The notes under the pieces are model-generated. The model was not told the DNA's origin. It did no database searches and was given only the letters and a program-made list of their open reading frames with translations. This document shows, piece by piece, positions 1 through 10,851 of a stretch of DNA of 64,000 bases. The stretch is taken from positions 40,383,822 to 40,447,821 of the forward strand of contig OX439008.1 in assembly GCA_949316495.1 (NCBI GenBank), in the 5' to 3' direction. Numbering within the stretch: position 1 is the stretch's first letter; each line of letters begins with the position of its first letter. The position numbers were made by a program, and so were the translations under genes. The DNA comes from Amphiduros pacificus. Lineage: Eukaryota; Annelida; Polychaeta; Phyllodocida; Hesionidae.

Positions 1-834
1 TGATTTTGCCCTCATGTTTGAAATATTGGTGCTAAACACTTAGAATTTAAATTGTCCCGTGATAAAATTGCTCCAACAAATTTATTAAACCAATGAACAG
101 TCAGATATCCCTCCATACAGAATACCAATTGAAATGATCAGGCTGAGGATAAAATATATATTTGATTGGACATTAGACGGGGCAATTGTACAAATTATTT
201 TACTGATTTTTCAGGAAAGATTCCAATATTTACCCAGTCGACCGACATTTAAAAATGTACATATTTACATATATACGTATTGGAACTGTAAATCTTGAGT
301 AACCCATTCATATTTCTTAATAGAAGAATTTTTATTGAAAAATCTCTTAATATAAGAATTTTTATTGAGAAATTAGTTTTTTTTCTTTATTAACCCTTAT
401 ATTTAAAGATCAGACCACCTCATCTTGTGCATAATTCTTTAGACATTCATCATTTCTTGACAATGTGATTTCACAATGTGCAGTGACCTAATCAATTATC
501 AACCAACAAAAAGTCTCCTTTTCTCTCTTTTTAATATTTATTATCACATATATAAACAATCTTTATTTACAATGGCATGACTCCCTTGAAATATCCTGTC
601 ATAAATGTTCTTTTCCATTGCATGTGTTCTTTCTATGATACTATGGTCTTTTAAGGACATTAAGTGTCTTCTCAACTTTTTCAACATGAATATGAGGTTT
701 AGATTTTTCTAAAAAAAAAACAACAAATTCTTCCTTTTACACAACTTTTTAAAATTTGAATGTTTTCTTGCAGGATACAAGTTGTTGAGAGCTGAGGTCC
801 AATCAATACAATGATACTAAACTGTCTTTAATAT
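1..834. other. Non-coding left flank, UQCRQ 3' side
   Basis: AT-rich sequence with no credible coding exon on either strand. Just below the UQCRQ stop codon (835-837, minus strand) lie candidate minus-strand poly(A) signals, AATAAA on the minus strand at 562-567 and 537-542. Nothing else is recognisable. Confidence 0.5.
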
Positions 835-1884
835 TTATGATTCATTCTCAAATTCCTTTGGGTCTTTTCTTGCTTGTCGTAAGTTTTCCTTCTCTCCCCA
901 GTCATAGATCAGATATCCTGCTACCAGAGCTACAAGACAAAAGGGCACATAATTATCTATAAATAAATAAATTATTCTTAATATTAGTTTGAAATTAACT
1001 CTTTGTAACCCCGAGATGATTTTCATGTGTATGATTGCAGGAAATATGCATTCTCTTCTTATATCATGGAAAACACCTGACAGTGTTATATTCTACATAA
1101 TATACAAGTTCCAGGGATAATTTTCCCTGGACTTGTGTCTGGTAATCATTGAACTTTCATTGCCAATTTGCAACTAATTCATTGTTATTGTAGTAAAGCA
1201 GTCCTGTTATTTTTTCATGGTTATATATTTATCACTGTTTGATGAAATTCTAGCATTATTCAAATGACAATGTATCCATTATGTAATTTAGAATTTAAGT
1301 GCTTCTATGCCAAAAGTACATAAAATGACACTAAGACTTCAAAAGGGGACTATTATTTGGGGTCTTGTTCAATATAAAATGTATCCCCACTTATGCTTTT
1401 AATATGTTTTTTCTCACACAATTTCTCCAAAACAAATCAAATGTGCTTAATATTTCAAATAACCTAGAACTAATCAAACAGTAGTATGAAATAGGGAATA
1501 TTATTCTCAATTCTATATTTATTACTGAACTTTTTGTCACTGTCTCATTTTTGATATTTAAAAATATCAAATGCAATAATTATAAAATATTCTATCTTTA
1601 TTAAAATGTTAAGCAGAATTCAAACAGTGATATTTACCGGCAAGCTAAATCTTACTGAGTACTAAGGTAGGTACTATCCAAATTTACATATTCTCTATAA
1701 AATAATCATGTCAAATAAATAACATACGTGGAACAACTCTGAAAACCTGTCCACGTATTCTTCTGATGATGTTGGGGACGCCATGTGATATAACTCCAGC
1801 GAAGGCCCTCTGCTCAAATGGTGACAAGGAATATGTGATGATTCCCCTCACCCGTACTCCAAGCTCTCCAAAGTGCCTACCCAT
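835..1884 (-). CDS. UQCRQ: Cytochrome b-c1 complex subunit 8 (ubiquinol-cytochrome c reductase subunit VII/QP-C)
   Basis: Small single-pass subunit of mitochondrial complex III, which passes electrons from ubiquinol to cytochrome c in the inner membrane. Two coding exons on the minus strand: 1884-1728 (start codon 1884-1882) and 929-835 (stop 837-835). They join in phase 1 and give 83 residues, against about 82 in vertebrates. Exon A reads MGRHFGELGVRVRGIITYSL and continues with SPFEQRAF and a PNIIRRIR segment, the family signature. Exon B gives the membrane span (LVAGYLIYDW) and a charged matrix tail ending ENES. The donor is C|GTATGT; the acceptor TTGTAG|CTCTGG was chosen because it keeps the length of the span. 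A pyrimidine-rich acceptor (TGATTGCAG) lies just upstream of the ATG, near 1888, so a separate 5' UTR exon is likely. Similarity is from memory of the family. Confidence 0.9.
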
Positions 1885-1888
1885 TGCT

Positions 1889-2472
1889 CTGCAATCAGAA
1901 AACACAGCATCTTCATTGCGCTATTGCGTTTTAAATATTTTGAATGTATTTTGGTGCATTTGTAACAAATGCATGTGATGTTTTTTTTTTATTTTGCCAT
2001 AAATGGCACCAAATGGCCTAGCGATAATGGTACCTATTGTGGTACCATTTGGGTGCTCATGAATATTAATGAGCTAGGGATTCGAGTTACATCATTGTGT
2101 CATGCACGTGGTGTCTTACTGAGAGGCTGTAATTACCTCATCGTACTGTGCATGTGCGGTTGATTACATTCAGGGGGCAGGGCTTATGGAACGGGCCTGT
2201 TTGAACATATCTGATCGCATAATCAGAGAGGGTGTAAAAGTGAGCCCGATGCAAAGGAGAGTAATGAAACTTGTGCTGTGCAAACATTTCTATATAAACA
2301 AAGATTTTATATTACAATTTGATCAATTCCCATCAATACGTAAATTATGTAAGAATAAGGCAAAAATTCCATATTTTGTCTTGGCTATTGACATATAAAC
2401 ATAAATAGAATGTCATAGTTTCTATGCACATGACTGCGCTCTAGCATAGAGAAAATATATCTTATACTTTCT
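1889..2472. other. Upstream region / probable UQCRQ 5' intron and promoter
   Basis: No coding exon recognised. The stretch 2000-2260 is less AT-rich than its surroundings and holds a partial NRF-1-like site (GTGCATGTGCGG, about 2148-2159), which would suit a nuclear gene for a mitochondrial protein. It is a plausible but unproven UQCRQ promoter. The ORFs here have no family resemblance. Confidence 0.3.
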
Positions 2473-2926
2473 CTATGGCTCTAGCGAGTACCACTCTTGG
2501 AACTGTTGCGGTATCAAATTTAACTTTGTCTTTGGTTGGATCAGTGCAGGAGCATCTGTAATTGTACCCTGATCCTTGCTACTTGCAAATAAAAATAAGA
2601 TTATTAAAATATTTCTAAAAAGTCTTACTATTAATACACAAGATAGAAATAACTGTCAAGTAGGGGTGATCTCTTCGTTTGCCCATGTTGAAAAACACGC
2701 AAGGTCATTTTGCATGGTTCACTCGATCGGTTTTGTTTATTCTCAATTTTAAGGTTAGTTATGGCATAAATGTGCAACTTTGTTGAATAAATGAAGGCCC
2801 GATCAACAAATTGAATGTTTAATTACAAAAAAGCCCAATAAATGAGATACTTACTCCGGATTTGTTATCGAAAGGAAGAAAGTTGTTAAAAGGTTTCCAC
2901 CGAATGTGACCTCGACCTTCCTAGAG
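2473..2926 (-). CDS. Last two exons of an unrecognised gene (partial)
   Basis: I do not recognise this protein. Two minus-strand exons fit together exactly. Exon 2926-2855 (72 nt) has acceptor TTTTCACAG and donor GTAAGT. Exon 2578-2473 has acceptor CAAGTAG and ends in TAG. The split codon GA|C rejoins in frame, giving roughly 58 residues: a basic start (SRKVEVTFGG), a hydrophobic stretch (LLTTFFLSITNP), then an acidic and polar tail ending FQEWYSLEP. The amino-acid pattern and consistent phase argue for a real C-terminus. Against this, only about 300 AT-rich bases separate it from the divergent PHKA start, and I find no upstream exon in that gap. Upstream exons may be very short or may lie inside PHKA intron 1. 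Confidence 0.4.
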
Positions 2927-3237
2927 CTGTGAAAACACGGAGCTAGCAATAATTTTCTGACAAAAATTAGTATTCTTTAAAATTTACTTGACTTCGATAA
3001 AGATTGTCATAAAGGCAAAAAACATAATTTACTTATTTTAAAATATTTTTGTGTGTAACAAAATCTGTACATATATCGAACATTCTATAAATAAAACGAT
3101 GAATTGAGTAAAGATTAGATACTAAACTAAACTGAGAATATTTGGTCAAATTATTTATCACCAAAATATGTTTTTGACGTTTCTGTGGTCAGGAAAGTAT
3201 TATCTTATGAGAAATTGTACAACCAAGTAGGAGCAAC

Positions 3238-6200
3238 ATGCGAAACAGAAGTAATTCGGGTGTTCGTCTGGACTTTTACCAGCGTATGGTACACAAAACA
3301 ATTCTGAAACACCAGGTAATTCTGCACACTCAATTCTTTGCTTGCAGACCTTCATGCTCAAGTTCAAGTCTGGCATTGAATTGATTGGCTTGAAATTGAA
3401 AGATCATGACATGAGGTGTGCAAAGCATAAGATCTTGAAAACTTACAAAATAGAATATCTGTGAATCATGTAGATAACTAGATAATAGGACTTTGTATCT
3501 GTATTGATATGTATGGTCAATAAAAGTATTATTATTATTGTTATTATTACAGTGACTGGCAGCCAGATCCGGACATTTTCATGTTTTTCGCTCCTGATTT
3601 TCACAAATCCTTTCCAAACTGTGTAAAAACTGCTAACATCGATAGTAGATCGTTAACTTTATATGCTTGTAGAGTAAAATTGATACATGTTCAACATATA
3701 CAGAATTATCAGGAAATTCATGCATTCAGCAAACCTGCAGATTGTCCGAGTTCTATATTGAGTTCTATGATGATGTTAGTCACGTCATCACTTTTGACGT
3801 CATTTCATGACATTTGACAGTGACAACATCACTCGTGCCGTGAAAACAAATAAACACTTTTAACATTTTGAAAAGCAGTAGGAATACAAGATAACGTGTG
3901 AGAAACAATACTCAGCTCAATTGCAATTAGTACGATATATGTATCTTTAAGTTGAGTCCGATTCCCAGTCATGCTCAAAGTCAAACTGAGTAAAAAGCAT
4001 AGCAGGAGTCATGTCAACATGCAGAAACTTCATCTGTAACTCCAGGAACTGGCAGGTGTTTGAAATCTGCAGGTGAATCTCGTACACTTTTAACCCGGCA
4101 AACATCAAGCAAACCTTGCGGTAATAATTGAAATTGAGGTGAATGGTTTTTTTTTTCATATCCCCTCTTGCATTACTATTGCTTTTCAATGGGTGGTGGC
4201 GAGATAGTACAGGCCTTTGTTGAATGATGACAAGAAAAAGTAGAAAGTAGGTAATCTAATTGATAGAGCTAACGACCATAGGATTCGCACAACCATAGAA
4301 TTGGCTGATAATTTTGAAATTGTATTGCATACGGAAAACAAATGGAACAATGGAGTTTTTGACATAGAAAAGTTTATATGAATGGTAAATCTAAATTGTT
4401 ATGTAAATTGCACCTATTGACCCTGATTGCGTCACAATGTGCACATGAGTACACCAGCTTCTCACAAAAGCATAAACAGAGGTGCTGCTCTGTCAATCTT
4501 TGGCAGATATTATTCATTGACAACTAGAAATTTAGGTATTAGGCTCCTCTCTTCAAATATGTAATTCAGATGTTCGATATATTTATTTTCATCTTTTGTC
4601 AAAGAAGGAAGATCAGTGCGTGAAGGCTAAGATTGTATGTGCAAAGGTGTGACTTAAACTTTAAGTCTCGCAAAAATCTAACATACGATCATCACTTTAT
4701 AAAATGAATTAATGTCAATTGTTGCTAGTGGGTATACCCCACTTTAGCACACGTATAATCTTTGGCCATGTTTTGTTGGATAATATAATGACTGACAAAG
4801 ACCATGCACGAAATTGACGGTTGTCAGCCCTATAATATATGGTCAAACAGGCACGGTTGAAAAACAGGTTACAGTCAAGCAGAGGAATGGTCGAATAGGG
4901 GCCCATGCAAAATGACCAGTTACCCTTTCAACAAGTGAATATTGTTTTCATGGCATGAGGGATGTCATTGTTAAAATGCATCAAAAATGGTCATGTGACA
5001 GATATTTTTGGAAGGCTCATAAAACCAGACAAATTGCAGGTTTGCTGGATGCATGACTAATTAATGTCAATGAGTTTCACAATAAAGCTGTCAATACTGA
5101 ACATGGATAAATTTCACTCAACGTGCATTGAATGTAGTTGAGGTAATACCAATGTGAGTAGTTTGTACTTAAATCTTGAATATACATCTAGTATAATATG
5201 TTCAAATGTACAGATTTGGAAACCACATACTGTCACCTAGATGACAATCACTTAATATATATATTGAATTGGCATCTGCATTGCTCAACATTTGTTATTT
5301 TTTTCTATTTTCCTCAGGCATTAGAACATGAAATTTATATTTGGTCATGTCCATCAAACTACCGGTAATATATTTATTAAAAGTAAACTCCGCCTTGCAA
5401 ATATGAATTTATACAATTGAAAGTATAAATCAAAATTAACCAGTTAAATGTTTAATCAAATTTGTATCACCGTTTGATGGATAATTATCAAATTTGATCA
5501 TGGATAAGCATATCTCATATAATTCTTAACTTGTTCACCCATTTATAAAATGCTTGTAGTGGGTTTAAGATGTATAGTGGCTTAAAAAATTGTGTATTTT
5601 TATCATTACTATCAATGCAAATTAATGTCACATTTGATTGTTTGAAACATGTTTAAGGTTTTATTTGACATTTTTATATATTATCATTTAGGTTTATGTA
5701 ATGCTCTGCTTTATACATGATAAAGTTATGTACAATAAGGTTCATTACTTTCAATAGAACTTAAGATTGTTGTTTTTGTTCATAAGAATCCTGTGACCGG
5801 ATTGTTGCCAGCAACTCCTAACCATCCTCATGGCTGGGTGCGGGACAATGTGTACTCCATCCTGGCTGTTTGGGCCCTCGCCCTCGCCTACAGGAAGAAC
5901 GCTGACCTGGATGAAGACAGAGCCAAAGCTTATGAACTGGAGCAGGTCAGTATTAGTACTGGGCTTGTGGACTGGGGCAGGTCAGCATTAGGACTGGGCC
6001 TGTATACAGGGGCAGGTCAGTATTAGGTCTGGGCATGTATACTGGGGCAGGTCAGTATTAGGTCTGGCTTGTGAACTGGGGCAGGTCAGTATTATTACCA
6101 GGGTTATGAATTGGAACAGGTCAGTATTAGCACGAGGCTTATAAACTAGAGCAGGTCAGTATTAGGATTAGGCTTATAAACTAGAGCAGGTCAGTATTAG

Positions 6201-9200
6201 GATTAGGCTTATAAACTAGAGCAGGTCAGTATTAGGATTAGGCTTATAAACTAGAGCAGGTCAGTATTAGGATTAGGCTTATAAACTAGAGCAGGTCAGT
6301 ATTAGGATTAGGCTTATAAACTAGAGCAGGTCAGTATTAGGGTTAGGCTTATAAACTAGAGCAGGTCAGTATTAGGATTAGGCTTATAAACTAGAGCAGG
6401 TCAGTATTAGGACTGGGCTTGTACCAAAATACTAAAACATGACGATTGAAAAAGTTGTGAAAGTTTAATTTTTGTATAAGTTATATTCACCTTTGATTAT
6501 ATTGTTTGCTGTAGAGTGTAGTGAAGCTGATGCGAGGACTACTTGCCAGTATGATGGGACAAATGGAGAAAGTGGAGAAGTTTAAATATTCCCAGAGTAC
6601 ACGTGACTCTCTGCATGCCAAATATAGTGTGACCACTGGTTCCACTGTGGTCGGAGATCATGAATATGGACACCTGCAGATTGATGCCACATCACTGTAT
6701 CTACTTATCCTAGCAGAAATGACCGCATCAGGTAGAATGCTTCTACGATTGAGCAAATACAAACATGTACATGACTATTCTATGCAATATTCAAAATCAA
6801 GTCAGACCAGACAATTTGTAATGGTATATACAATTGAGCTTAGTTATTTAAAAAAGTACAAAATTTCCAGACTAACAAATGAATTTGTATTTTCAAATCT
6901 CCTACATTTTCAGGTTTACAGATAGTTTACACTTTAGATGAAGTGGCCTATATACAAAATTTAGTTTTTTATATACAGTGTGCCTACAGAACCCCAGTGA
7001 GTACCTCCATACAGTACTTTGCGTATTTAGAAATTCATGGTTTTTATAAACTTATAAGAACTCTCAATACAACAAGTTTATATTTTCAGTTCAATGCATG
7101 TGCTTTTTTGCATTTAGGATTATGGAGTTTGGGAGAGAGGAGACAAAACTAACCACGGTCTACCCGAACTTAATGCCAGTTCTATTGGCATGGCTAAGGT
7201 CAGTGTTCTCATATTCAGCTATGCATAGAGATAATTCAACTGAAAATGGTCTAAATCATGAAAAGGGAAATCAGTTCAGAATAATCTTGTATGATTTGAT
7301 CACATAAATAGCCATGCCAATGAATAGGTTAAATTACATACATTGTTTTTTTTTAATTGGCCTATATCAAGCCCTATATCAAATGAAGTGTTTGTATTAT
7401 GTTTAGGCTGCATTAGAGGCATTAAATGAGCTGGATCTGTTTGGTGCCAGAGGAGGCCCCTCTTCTGTTATCCACATCATGTCAGATGAAACACAGCAGT
7501 GCCAGGTCAGTAGTAACATATAAACCACAAATAAAAGAAAAAGATAAATCAAATCATCACAAATCATCACACATAGTCTGTGTGTTTTGAATTGAATTGG
7601 AGACTATTTTATAGAGATTACATATTTTCAATATTGCTTATTTTGATCATGAATCAATGTGTTTTTCAGGCAATCCTGCAGTCTATGTTACCCAGAGAAT
7701 CCAACTCCAAGGAGACAGATGCTGGTTTACTGAGTATCATAAGCTATCCGGCATTTGCTATAGATGACCCTGAGCTGATAGAAATAACCCGAGAAACTAT
7801 CATAGACAAACTCCAGGGCAGATATGGCATGTCTCGCTTCCTCAGGGATGGCTACAAAACCCCAAAAGAGGTTATCTCATTAATATATTGACTCTGAAAT
7901 TTGTGGAATAGAAAAAATAACTGTTTTAAGAGAATAGTCAGTACAGAAGAAATGAATATAAATACTGGTAAAAACCCTATTTATATTGTTGGTTTGAAAG
8001 GGATTTACAAAGTGAATAAAAACTTCATTGACAAGTTATTTCTGAGAAAAAATGACTTTATTACACATGAAAAAAAATTAATCTTGATTTACTATAAATG
8101 TAATGGGTGAAAATGGTGGAGGATGTCATCCTTCCAACAGCTATCACACTACAGAATTTATGAATGCTTCTCCTGAAATCAGGCATAATTGGCAATCATA
8201 TTTTGTTGCTTGCCATTGTATTAATTTTGAAAATTTGTGAAACATCTTTGCCTCTGGGATGTTAATGCCTGCTGTAGAATTCCTTTTATATATATTCTAA
8301 GTGAATACAAATTTTATTTTCAACAATAGAAATACAGCAATGTTATTGATGTTGTAGGACCCTAACCGTCTGCATTACGAGCCATGGGAGCTGGCAGTGT
8401 TTGAGAATATTGAGTGTGAGTGGCCCTTGTTCTTTGCTTATATGGCTCTGGATGGACTCTTCAATGGAAATGTTGAGCAGGTAAACTATAATTTTGGAGT
8501 TGATCCTTTAAATCGGTTAAGATTATTAAGTTCTGTTAAATCATATAAAATACTCTCTTTTTTGGCAAATAAATACTTTTTCCATATTTTGATCTCATTC
8601 AACTTTCATACATTATGATATCATGCAAAATGGTGTGCATGTCAGTGACTTGCATTGCAAGATCATGTGACCCATCTCTGAAAATCTTTTTGGCAACAAA
8701 TAAATATGGTATTACCAAACTTAACCCATGGATGCATGTTATCAATGTCTCGAAATACTGCTCTTTTCGGTGACATCATTGACCTACAATTAAGTCATGT
8801 TACCGGATTTCTGAAATTATTGGAGCAGTAGATTGAGACTGCATTACCAAGCTTAACCATGAATGCATAACAGTCTTATATGTCTACTCCTATGCCAAGT
8901 AATCTAAATACAAAAGCTCTTGTTTTATGTAGGACAATTCTTCTGAAATGGGAACTGATTGATGCATGTTGTTTTTACAAGGTTGACGAATATGTTGATG
9001 CATTGGAAGATTTGATGATCAAGAGAGAAGATGGCATTAAACTAATGCCAGAAATGTATGCAGTACCCCCAGATAAGGTAGGCTGCACGTTATAATGTAT
9101 TGATGCCTCAACTAACATGTTCTATGCGAGAAATATTCAGTGCAATTTCTGTTTCGGGCAATGTTCATTTGTATTCTCTATAACAAAACTGTTTTTACAG

Positions 9201-10851
9201 AATATATTAACATACAATGTATCATTTTTGACCTTATCATCTCATATAATTACAGTGTTCAATTTTATGAATGGAGGCCAAATGATTTCTGATACATTAA
9301 ATTGTACACAAAAAAGGAGAAATCTATGGCAGACGTTTCAATTCTCTTGCCAAGATTGTTCTGTGTCATGCCTTTTTTCTGAGCATTTTATAAGTATTGT
9401 GGGTTACAGGTGGACGCTGAGTACAAGAATCCTAAGAGTCAGGACCGGGTGCCAGTGGGCAAGATGCCACAGATGTGGGGCCAGTCTCTCTATGTGCTCG
9501 TCAAACTGCTACAAGAGGTGAGATCTCTCCTCACACCTTGTTCTCAGTCACTACCACCATTTATTAAGAGGGTTAGATAAGTTTTCAAACTGCACTCTAT
9601 ACGCTTTTTTTGTCAATATTACTGCTAAACATGTGAATTATTAATATGTTGTTCAGGGATTCCTTTCTCCTGGTGAGTTAGATCCTCTTAACAGACGCCT
9701 CGGGGCAGAACCCAGACCTGATCTTGTTGTGCAAGGTAAAGCACTTTCTATATCTCCGCAAATATTCATGGAGTATTAGCATGCTGTTTTCACAAATTGG
9801 GCAATTTTAATTTATATTAAAATGTAAATGACTCATTTATTCATACAAGTCATGCTGTCAAAGTGCCTCATATCCAGTACAAAAATAAACTTATCTCGAT
9901 ATTTATGCTTTGTAAAGTTTGGTATTTGCCTACATCCATATTATATTCATGACCGATTGGTCAATTTAAGATACTTTTATCTGTCTTCTGACCAAGTTCA
10001 GACCCTCATGACGGGTTTAGATAATGTTTAGATCTTAAAACGGTAGCTACTCGTAATAATATACATTAGTTATTCATGAGTTACAGTCAGTGGGAGAAAC
10101 TTATTAATAACATATATTAGGGATTGGGAAGATTACAAAAATGGTACAATTTTGAATGCTATTCCAGTACCAATTTGGACTTGGGACATAAAGGATGTTA
10201 ACAGTCAAATCTGACTTTAGTTATTTCAAATTTATTTACTTTTGTGGAAAAGTATCTTTCTACGTTTAATATATAAACATGATTAATGCCAATATAATAT
10301 GAAAATGTGATGTTTTTGTTTTCAGTTGTGATTTTGGCTGAGGATAAATCCATCCAGGAAAAGTTGGCTTACTATGACTTGAAGGCTCAGACATTTGATG
10401 AGGTGGCTCCTATACAGATCTACCCAGCCCGGGTGCTCAGCCATATATTTGCACATCTTGGTAAATATACCAACTTCGGTCCTTTCATTACTTACCTTCA
10501 TAAGTGGTGCATGTGCCCAAACATATTTAATCCATATTTGCATGTATAATTGTCATATCTGTCCAATTGTGTCCTCAACCATGTATTTGATTATTTTGTA
10601 TCTACCCAGCTTAAATTCAGTCATTACAATCTTCACATTGTTATGTTTCTTATATAAACTGTATTTTTGCAAAGTAATGACATCACCTATTAAGGTTGTC
10701 ATGGTATCAGCCTGTTGTAAGTAATTGTTTTTTGTGTACAGGTCGCAGCCGTAAGTTAGCTCTGACGGGTCGTCCCTCTGATGTTGTTGGTATACTGTCC
10801 ACAAGTAAACTGTTCACACTTGGAGATAAAACCCTCGCATTTATGCCACAG
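3238..10851 (+). CDS. PHKA: PHKA exons 1-13: N-terminal glucoamylase-like (GH15-type) domain
   Basis: Exons: 3238-3315, 5787-5945, 6515-6731, 6914-6996, 7118-7198, 7407-7505, 7670-7870, 8358-8480, 8982-9077, 9410-9517, 9657-9735, 10326-10460, 10742-10851 (residues 1-523). Recognisable family blocks are [12 protein letters not shown] (exon 2), [16 protein letters not shown] (exon 3), [10 protein letters not shown] with [10 protein letters not shown] (exon 5), [18 protein letters not shown] (exon 7), [14 protein letters not shown] (exon 8), MWGQSLYVL (exon 10), LDPLNRR (exon 11) and [13 protein letters not shown] (exon 12). In phosphorylase kinase this fold resembles family GH15 glucoamylases and is thought to be a non-catalytic or ligand-binding module; that is family knowledge, not something shown here. 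Donors and acceptors are GT/AG throughout; the exon 2 acceptor is the less common ATAAG. Confidence 0.93.

Larger units (their letters stand above)
3316..5786. other. PHKA: PHKA intron 1
   Basis: A 2.5-kb intron. It holds a (TTA)n-flanked dispersed repeat on the minus strand at about 3553-3939 and a diverged copy of the same family on the plus strand at about 4930-5165. It also contains an unexplained minus-strand open frame at 3947-4189. The rest is AT-rich with nothing recognised. Confidence 0.6.
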
